Origin: a virus | IMG/VR virus record: IMGVR_UViG_3300047548_000478 | Span: 1-33,912 of that record | Direction: 5' to 3' (one strand) | Length of the DNA: 33,912 bases | Shown here: in pieces, positions 28,227-33,912 of the stretch | Position numbering within the stretch: position 1 is the stretch's first letter | Layout: the number at the start of each line of letters is the position of its first letter | Position numbers and translations under genes: made by a program | Notes under the pieces: generated by a model | Seen by the model: the letters and a program-made list of their open reading frames with translations, nothing else | Database searches by the model: none | Told to the model about the DNA's origin: nothing

Positions 28227-29749
28227 CAAACCACCGCTTTCGGGTTAACCGGGCGCTGCTGCGTCGATTTGCCGTGCGCAGCCCGACGGACTTTCTCCAT
28301 CATCGCGTACAGCTTCTTGGCACCGCCGATGCGCTTCACGGTCTCGGGCGGCACATACGCTTCACCGTCGGCCACGCGCGCAGGCTGCTTACCCTCGATT
28401 GAAGTGGGGATCGAATCCGACAGGCCATCGCCAGGGCCCTTGATTGGCTTCACGTCGCCAAGGCGCTGCGCCAGCGCGCGGAGGCCGGCATCGGTGCTTC
28501 CGTTGCCCAAGGCGCTAACCACGTCTGCGGGGATCACAAAGCCGCCTTTGGCCATGCCGCCCTCTGCAAGCTGCACGTAGCGGCCAGACGACTGCTCGTA
28601 GCGATACCGAGGGCGCTCGTCTGCCTTCGGCGCCAGCAGGCCGGTTATTCCGGCCATTTGCCCTGCGTCGTCAACGGCGCCAGCGGGCTGCTGGGAGCCG
28701 CCGTACATCTTGAAGTTCCGCGACCGAAGCGGGTCAAAACGGCTTTGCGTGGTGACCGCAGGGGTGGCAGGGGCCGCGGCCGGCGCGGGAGCCGCGGGAG
28801 CAGCGATAGCTGCTGCGCGGTCGACTGCTGCAGTGGTGACCGGAGACGTGGCGCTACGCCCCATCAGATACTCATACGCTTCGCGCGACGCGCCGCTCAG
28901 CTTGTCGTCGGTGCTGCCACCGTCGGCCATCCGGACAAACTCAGGACGGAAGTAGGTGCGCTCAGACGTCATGGCGCTGCCAGGGTCCTGCAGGCCACCG
29001 GTGTAGCCCGGACGGTATTCATACCGCATACGCTCGGTGTCGTCTTCCTGCGGAGCCGGCGTGGTCGGCTGCATGCCAGCCAGGACTGGCGCAGCGATAC
29101 CATAGCCAGCTTTCATAAGTCCGCTGGTGCCGCCGATGTTTTGCATGAACGCCCCGCGGCCAGCCTCCGTGCCGAGCCCAGCGATGCCAGCTTTAAGTTG
29201 GTCAGTCGGAGCCATGCCCATGAAGCCCTTAGTGGCGTCGATCGCGGCCAGCGACTGCGCGTTCGCAGCGCCGCCGAGCATACTCTCATTGACCATCTGG
29301 CTTGCAACCGGGTCGAACGCCGGGAGGCCGGTAGCCGCGGAGCCCGCGGCGGCTTGCGCCCCTTGAGCCGCAAAGTCTTGCGCCGCTGCGGCACCAGACC
29401 CGGCAAGGCCAGCACCCAAACCAGCACCGCCGTAGGCGCCGAGGCCCGCCATGATGCCCTTGCTGAGATCGCCGGACGCCAGTGCGGTGCCACCACCGAC
29501 AATGCCCGCAGCGGCGAGCGGGCCGACGCCCGGGACAAAGCTCAGGCCAACGCCGAGCAAAGTCGGCAGCAGGTTGTCGAGAAACCCGGCTTCAGGAAGG
29601 CCCGTTTTAGGGTTCACGGTGAGCGAGCCACCGCCGGCCTTGGCGAGCGCCTGCAGCCCATTGACCTCGCGCGGGGTCATGTGGATAAGGACCGTGTCGT
29701 CGCCACGGCCTTCAGACTGTACGACTTTGGCTAGTTCCTGCAGGCTCAT
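28226..29749 (-). CDS. Hydrophobic/glycine-rich virion-associated protein
   Basis: This gene encodes a 507-aa protein. The ATG at 29749 has AAGGA 10 nt upstream; a TTG at 29767 is an alternative. Residues about 55-130 (FLDNLLPTLLGVGLSFVPGV, then Ala/Gly-rich helices) look membrane-active. The C-terminal part has GGFVIPADVVSALGNGSTDA and GPGDGLSDSIPTSIEGKQPA, then AYVPPETVKRIGGAKKLYAM, a module repeated in many phage structural proteins. Expected roles are an internal capsid or ejection protein that helps DNA cross the host membrane; this is inference. It overlaps the following gene as TGATG. Confidence 0.7.
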   Translation of the reverse strand: MSLQELAKVVQSEGRGDDTVLIHMTPREVNGLQALAKAGGGSLTVNPKTGLPEAGFLDNLLPTLLGVGLSFVPGVGPLAAAGIVGGGTALASGDLSKGIMAGLGAYGGAGLGAGLAGSGAAAAQDFAAQGAQAAAGSAATGLPAFDPVASQMVNESMLGGAANAQSLAAIDATKGFMGMAPTDQLKAGIAGLGTEAGRGAFMQNIGGTSGLMKAGYGIAAPVLAGMQPTTPAPQEDDTERMRYEYRPGYTGGLQDPGSAMTSERTYFRPEFVRMADGGSTDDKLSGASREAYEYLMGRSATSPVTTAAVDRAAAIAAPAAPAPAAAPATPAVTTQSRFDPLRSRNFKMYGGSQQPAGAVDDAGQMAGITGLLAPKADERPRYRYEQSSGRYVQLAEGGMAKGGFVIPADVVSALGNGSTDAGLRALAQRLGDVKPIKGPGDGLSDSIPTSIEGKQPARVADGEAYVPPETVKRIGGAKKLYAMMEKVRRAAHGKSTQQRPVNPKAVV

Positions 29750-29781
29750 GGCGGGATTATCCTTCAATCAAGTTGGTTCGG

Positions 29782-30924
29782 CTACTGCTGTGCTTGGGTT
29801 ACGTTGAGAACGATCGCGGGTGCGGCCGGGGCGAACGCCGTTGACGCTACGCTGCTGACCGACACAGCCGTGCTGTCCGATGCGAATGCCAGCTCTACGT
29901 ACTGGTTGGCCCCAAGCGAAATCGTTTCTTGCAGTGTCAGCGGCAGGTATCCGCTGTTAATGTCCGTGGTCAGGATGCGCGCGGAGTTCGGTACCGCGGT
30001 ACCGTTTTTCTTGAACCACACCCAAACCGCTTTCTGCGAGGAACTACTGCTGGTCAACTGTAAGTTGGCATCGAAGCGGTATAGCCCAGACTGCGGCACT
30101 ACGATACGCGACGCCGGACTGCCGATCACCACGCCATTGCTGATCTGGGTATTGGTGAACGTCAGCAGGTACTCGGTGTTAATAGCCACGGGAGACTGAC
30201 TGTCCGTCTTGGCAAACGTCCCGTAATACTGCATCTGCTGCACCGTGGGGCGCACAAAAATTTCACCGACCGTGGCGCTAACCGCTACCACGGCGGCCAC
30301 AGGCACGACGTTGTTCGGCGCCGTCGGCTTGATGTTCGTAAACCCACCAGCCACCGTTGGGCTAGCGTACAGAATGTCTCCGACGCTCCAAGTCTCCCCG
30401 TACGGCGCACCAGTCGTGTTCAGGTCTCGGACGTTCCCCCAGACTGTGCAGTACCCCTTCTGGCCAGAATCCGGCAGCTCGTGGGTCATTACGCCAAGCA
30501 CGTACAGAGACGGCGACGCGCCGTCAGCCAAGTAAGGGGCGACCTGCAGCGTGCTCAGAGCGCCGGCGCCAGCAAAGCCTACCAAGGAGCCGTTAGGGAT
30601 AGTCGACCCAGTACTATTCTCTACCCGCGCGTATGTCTCTTGACCAACTTGCTGGATGACGCCGTAGTCCATCCCGATCTGCAGGGTCTGGTCGGCCGAA
30701 CTCCAGCCAACCCGAGCTAGCTGAGCTGGGTAAGTAGCCGTCTCGTTGAAGTCTACGTAATCAAACGGTCCGCGCACCGGTCCCAGCGCCACGTCAAGCG
30801 CGTCGTCAAGCTGGTTGAAGTACAGCCGCAGAATGTTGTTGAGCTGGTCGTGGTACCGACGCTCGAACGCGATCGGAGCCACCGGCAGCGCCGGTGCTTG
30901 GGGGCCATTGACTCGTGTGACCAT
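29782..30924 (-). CDS. Tail/appendage protein with C1q-like C-terminal domain
   Basis: This gene encodes a 380-aa protein. The ATG at 30924 lies 2 nt after the preceding stop; a TTG at 30930 is possible. The N-terminus (about 20-60) is a helical FERRYHDQLNNILRLYFNQL stretch typical of attachment regions. The middle is beta-rich. The C-terminal about 140 residues (TFAKTDSQSPVAINTEYLL, IVVPQSGLYRFDANLQLTS, AVWVWFKKNGTAVPNS, QYVELAFASDSTAVSV) form a jelly roll of the C1q/TNF type used by tail fibres and spikes for receptor binding. It probably helps recognise the host surface. Confidence 0.8.
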   Translation of the reverse strand: MVTRVNGPQAPALPVAPIAFERRYHDQLNNILRLYFNQLDDALDVALGPVRGPFDYVDFNETATYPAQLARVGWSSADQTLQIGMDYGVIQQVGQETYARVENSTGSTIPNGSLVGFAGAGALSTLQVAPYLADGASPSLYVLGVMTHELPDSGQKGYCTVWGNVRDLNTTGAPYGETWSVGDILYASPTVAGGFTNIKPTAPNNVVPVAAVVAVSATVGEIFVRPTVQQMQYYGTFAKTDSQSPVAINTEYLLTFTNTQISNGVVIGSPASRIVVPQSGLYRFDANLQLTSSSSSQKAVWVWFKKNGTAVPNSARILTTDINSGYLPLTLQETISLGANQYVELAFASDSTAVSVSSVASTAFAPAAPAIVLNVTQAQQ

Positions 30925-30926
30925 AT

Positions 30927-32852
30927 TCAACGCCTGCCACTAGGCCGCACATCAATTGACGGCACACCAAGTTGCCACTGCGTGCCAAGCGTGTCAGAAC
31001 TGACCCGCAAAGACATCTGCCGGCCGCGAACTCGGACGTACACGATTTCGGTGAACTGCTGGACCGTGTAGCTCTTCTCGAAGTTGTAGTTGTTCACGCT
31101 GGTGACCGCCGGGTCCTCTGATGGGCCGTAGTCAGCGCCAGGATTCTTACGCGGGCGAACAGTGAAGTCTGCAGACGGCGTGCCGGCAGTCGAGCCGTCG
31201 AACGTCAGGTCAGGAACAATACGCCACACGAATCCGTACCGATGCCCGTCGTCGATATTGAAGTCCGCAGACTGCACGTAGCAGCTGATCGGAGTGGGCG
31301 GGTTAGTGGTGCCGTCGTCCGTGCCGACTTCGTGGTTGATGAGCTGCCCGTTGTAGCCCGTAGCCACAGGGGTGTTGCGCAGCGCGGAGTCAAGCCATGC
31401 AGTGCGGGCCAAGCTGCCATACGCCCAGGTGTTCTCGACGTAGTTGAAGATGACGTACTTGTCGACCGTGGTCGAGCCGGACGAGCAGTAATACCACCAG
31501 ACTTCGTTGAAGCCCTCGTTGGTACCGGCGTGCACTTGATACGCTTGGTCCCGGTCTAGGTCATCGAACACATATGACCAGACGGAGCACGGCAGCGTTT
31601 CCACCCGACCGGTGTACACGTAGAACTTGTCTACGCCCATCCAAAACACGTTGCCGGCCGTCTGGATTGCCGCGCGCGGGCTCATGATCGACACGTTGTC
31701 GGCAAGGAGCTGGAACCCCCACACGTATGGAGGGCCGAGGTATTGGCCAGAGTACAGCGCCGCATCGGTCCACACCAAGAATTCCTGCCGGGTCTGCACC
31801 TCGGCCACGATCTGCGACCCGCGGCTCAGCCGGTACCCGCCAGCTTGGTTCGTGATCGCCGGCGTCCATACGGCGTAGTTTTCTTGGTCTGACCACCGGA
31901 TCAGCAGCGGGTCTTGCGTAGCGGAACCCAGGTCGTTGCAGCCAAACGCCATCACGAACCGCGAAGTGTCCGACACGTCCACTATGTTGGCGACCGTCGG
32001 GCAGTCTGCATCCGTCTGGTACAGCCCACTGCTGGTGGGCGAGAGGCGCTGCGCGCGGTCAAACACCGACGGGTTTGCGTTCGGCACCCACATGTAGAGA
32101 GCCCCGCCGCGCGGGTTAAGCATCAGGTACTCGCCATAGTTTGCCTGCGACCACAGCCGCAGCTGCTGTGATACCCCAACGCCAGACATAGACGGCAAAC
32201 CCCAACCAACAACGCCCCAACCTCCGGCACCCCACCCAGTACCTACGGTGTACACGTCCCCACCGGTAGTGATCTGATACGTGAAGGTAGCGGCGCCCGT
32301 CGTGCCGCTGGATGTGGCCGCAGTGGGTACCGTGATGGTGTACGTGGCGCTGTCAATGACAGTGACCTGATGCTCCGCGTTTAGCTGCGCAGCAGGAACA
32401 CCGTTGACGGGGCCGGCAACGCCAGAAATCGTCACAAAGTCGTTGGTCTGCGCCCCGTGCCCGGCGTCGGTCACCTGCACCACTGCGGAGCCCGATACCG
32501 TCGTGAACGCGTTGCTAGCCACCGTAGCCGTTCGGCGCAGGGGAGTCACATCATGTAGCAGGCCGCCAGCCGAGTTCTGTACGTAGTATTTGAGGTTGGT
32601 GCCGATAGCCAGCAGGTTTTGAGCGCCTAGCGACTGCCAAGACCACATAGCGCGGGCTACGCCCCAAAACGCGCCTGCAGGAGGCTGCAGAGTCGCAGCA
32701 GCCGTAGCGCCGTCAAGCGCCCACCCTCCGATTTTTTCGGGCGTACCCGATCGGAAACGAATCTTGTCGCAGTCGAACCAAGACCCCTCCGCGGCCAGCG
32801 TAGTCGATCCGCGCTGGATTCCGGGCTTCAGGGCTAGTTTTTTCAGCGGCAT
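30927..32852 (-). CDS. P22 gp10-like DNA-stabilisation / tail hub protein
   Basis: This gene encodes a 641-aa beta-rich protein starting MPLKKLALKPGIQRGSTTLA, a start seen in podovirus stabilisation proteins. It has GSWFDCDKIRFRSGTPEKIG next, then repeated aromatic beta blades (for example NLLAIGTNLKYYVQ, FVMAFGCNDLGSATQDPLLI and VFWMGVDKFYVYTGRVETLP). These suggest the beta-propeller found in packaged-DNA stabilisation proteins that close the portal vertex. A Ser/Thr-rich insert (about 110-190) looks like an added Ig-like domain. GAGGAC precedes the ATG. The stop lies 2 nt before the tail protein's ATG. Confidence 0.75.
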   Translation of the reverse strand: MPLKKLALKPGIQRGSTTLAAEGSWFDCDKIRFRSGTPEKIGGWALDGATAAATLQPPAGAFWGVARAMWSWQSLGAQNLLAIGTNLKYYVQNSAGGLLHDVTPLRRTATVASNAFTTVSGSAVVQVTDAGHGAQTNDFVTISGVAGPVNGVPAAQLNAEHQVTVIDSATYTITVPTAATSSGTTGAATFTYQITTGGDVYTVGTGWGAGGWGVVGWGLPSMSGVGVSQQLRLWSQANYGEYLMLNPRGGALYMWVPNANPSVFDRAQRLSPTSSGLYQTDADCPTVANIVDVSDTSRFVMAFGCNDLGSATQDPLLIRWSDQENYAVWTPAITNQAGGYRLSRGSQIVAEVQTRQEFLVWTDAALYSGQYLGPPYVWGFQLLADNVSIMSPRAAIQTAGNVFWMGVDKFYVYTGRVETLPCSVWSYVFDDLDRDQAYQVHAGTNEGFNEVWWYYCSSGSTTVDKYVIFNYVENTWAYGSLARTAWLDSALRNTPVATGYNGQLINHEVGTDDGTTNPPTPISCYVQSADFNIDDGHRYGFVWRIVPDLTFDGSTAGTPSADFTVRPRKNPGADYGPSEDPAVTSVNNYNFEKSYTVQQFTEIVYVRVRGRQMSLRVSSDTLGTQWQLGVPSIDVRPSGRR

Positions 32853-32861
32853 AGTGTGTCC

Positions 32862-33557
32862 TCACGCGAACGCGGCGAGTGCTTCGTTATACAGGTCTGC
32901 GCGCGCCGATAGCCCAATGGTACCGCCATTGATGCGTATCGTCATAGCTTTCACATCGCCGGTGTCGGCAAGCTCGTTTAGCTTGTTGACTGACCAGAAC
33001 CAGCCAGCGGATAGCGCTGCGTTGACCGGCAGGAGCAGGCGGTCGGGTTCGGTCACAAAGTCCTCACCCAGCGCGCGGCCGCACGCGGTGTAGTTGTTTC
33101 GACCGGTTAGCTGCTTGAGCCCGCGGCCGCGAAATTTCCACCCATCCCCAGACTCTTCCGTGCCGTTGCCCATGCGGTTGGAGTACACCTTGTTGGCGAT
33201 CATCTCCGGCCGGCGCTGGATCAGTTTAGCCATGTCATTGGGTAAGTTACGCCCGCGCGAGTCTTTCAGGTAGTTACCGGCCATGTCGCGCTGCGCAAAG
33301 CGCGTCGGCCACGTGGATGCAAGACCCACTGCCGAGTAGTTCAGGTTCTCTTCGAGGCGCACGAGCCCGGCCGACTCATGGCCAATCTGGCTCAAGAACG
33401 CCGCAATCCGCCGCGGACTGGTGATGTCGTAGGCCTTGCAGGTACCTTGCAGGAACGGCAAAAAGATGGCCGCTTGGGAAAGCGGCGCACCGGTGGCCAG
33501 AGCCACTTGTTCAGCAGTCAGCGGGATCACTTGGGTCGTTTGTCGTAGATCGACCAT
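32862..33557 (-). CDS. Endolysin, GH19 chitinase-like lysozyme
   Basis: This gene encodes a 231-aa glycoside hydrolase family 19 lysin. The core has RRIAAFLSQIGHESAGLVRL with catalytic Glu61, EENLNYSA with the second catalytic Glu near 70, then NKVYSNRMGNGTEESGDGWK and FRGRGLKQLTGRNNY, the conserved substrate loop. It cleaves the peptidoglycan glycan backbone at the end of infection. No signal peptide is seen, so it needs the holin encoded immediately upstream, whose gene it overlaps by 31 nt. Confidence 0.93.
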   Translation of the reverse strand: MVDLRQTTQVIPLTAEQVALATGAPLSQAAIFLPFLQGTCKAYDITSPRRIAAFLSQIGHESAGLVRLEENLNYSAVGLASTWPTRFAQRDMAGNYLKDSRGRNLPNDMAKLIQRRPEMIANKVYSNRMGNGTEESGDGWKFRGRGLKQLTGRNNYTACGRALGEDFVTEPDRLLLPVNAALSAGWFWSVNKLNELADTGDVKAMTIRINGGTIGLSARADLYNEALAAFA

Positions 33558-33694
33558 GCCACGCCTGCGGCTGCAGCAGCACCGCCCACGATGGCGTCAA
33601 CGTCGGCGCCGTCAATACCGTATTTCATGGCTGCCGCGCCAGCGATGGCGGTCAGAATGTGGCGAACAAGCGCTGCAATGATAGTTGCGTTCAT
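33527..33694 (-). CDS. Holin
   Basis: This gene encodes a 55-aa membrane protein starting MNATIIAALVRHILTAIAGA. The first helix runs about 4-22 and the second about 32-49 (AIVGGAAAAAGVAWSIY), with a basic DKRPK tail. This LVRHxLTA...G...W(S)x layout matches small phage holins of the Pam3 gp28 type. AGGAGT lies before the ATG. It forms holes in the inner membrane so the overlapping endolysin can escape. Position and form agree with a holin-endolysin cassette. Confidence 0.8.
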   Translation of the reverse strand: MNATIIAALVRHILTAIAGAAAMKYGIDGADVDAIVGGAAAAAGVAWSIYDKRPK

Positions 33695-33706
33695 AATTAC
33701 TCCTAG

Positions 33707-33912
33707 TTACGTGATTGAGCCTAGCCGGGTTCCAGTAGCTAGCCAAGTGATATTGGCGTTGCCAACAACCGCGGCGCCGGCTGCGCCGCCTGCATACGGT
33801 CCGACGGTGGTAACCGTGTTAACCCCGATACCCTTGGCGGCGTTGTTCCCTGCAGTGCCGGCCTGCCCCCAGCTACCACCAGCGCCGCCAGACCCGCCCG
33901 TTACGTTAGGAA
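33707..33912 (-). CDS. C-terminal end of a glycine-rich tail protein (partial)
   Basis: The minus-strand frame that stops at 33707-33709 is open to the window edge. Its visible 68 codons are Gly/Ala/Asn-rich (for example TGGSGGAGGSWGQAGTAGNN) and end NANITWLATGTRLGSIT. This is typical of the distal glycine-rich end of phage tail or receptor-binding proteins. The start lies beyond the window. It lies just before the holin gene, 12 nt upstream. Confidence 0.75.
   Translation of the reverse strand, partial: PNVTGGSGGAGGSWGQAGTAGNNAAKGIGVNTVTTVGPYAGGAAGAAVVGNANITWLATGTRLGSIT

Noticed and set aside
1-33912. Prophage integration module
   Set aside because: No integrase, excisionase or attachment-site duplication was seen; the small HTH protein alone does not show lysogeny.

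Overview
The window is part of a tailed-phage (Caudoviricetes) genome. It is GC-rich with tightly packed, overlapping genes. No bacterial housekeeping gene, integrase, tRNA or CRISPR array was seen. The GC-rich coding style and the look of the small accessory proteins suggest a proteobacterial, perhaps Burkholderiales, host; this is inference. A P22 gp10-like stabilisation protein next to very large internal-virion-type proteins points to a podovirus-like virion, also by inference.

Layout. Positions 1-241 hold three tandem copies of a 52-bp hairpin-bearing repeat. From 254 to 19171 every gene is on the plus strand. Positions 254-6448 carry about 20 small, mostly uncharacterised accessory genes joined by ATGA/TAATG overlaps. 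They include several microproteins (membrane and zinc-ligand types) and a pair of related helix-turn-helix-like proteins. Positions 6438-19171 are the nucleotide-metabolism and replication block: MazG-like pyrophosphohydrolase, DUF3310 nucleotide-kinase-like protein, VRR-NUC nuclease, HNH endonuclease, family A DNA polymerase, Cas4/RecB-like nuclease, a second HNH protein, SNF2-type helicase, a candidate Acb2/Tad1-like hairpin protein, an SSB-like protein, a small HTH regulator and a primase-helicase. A terminator lies before the helicase gene, a strong sigma70-type promoter lies just after it, and a structured RNA element precedes the primase-helicase gene.

From 33912 down to 19168 every gene is on the minus strand and belongs to the virion and lysis block. 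In transcription order it has a glycine-rich tail protein end (cut by the window), holin, GH19 endolysin, gp10-like stabilisation protein, a tail protein with a C1q-like end, a 507-aa hydrophobic/glycine-rich virion protein, a small helical protein with a DDxxD-like motif, an 849-aa virion protein, and a 2019-aa polyvalent protein with a metallopeptidase motif and an LPD38-type region. The two transcription blocks converge and overlap by 4 bp at 19168-19171.

The most striking feature is in the DNA polymerase gene. A 280-codon intein interrupts the conserved YGGK/xVEN site. Its splicing blocks A, B, F and G are all in the polymerase frame. The middle of the same intein encodes a complete 209-aa HNH endonuclease in the +1 frame, with its own ATG directly after block B and its stop 8 bp before the intein end. 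The homing nuclease is therefore nested inside the intein as an overlapping gene instead of being fused into it, while the polymerase frame stays open through about 183 codons of apparently non-functional linker.
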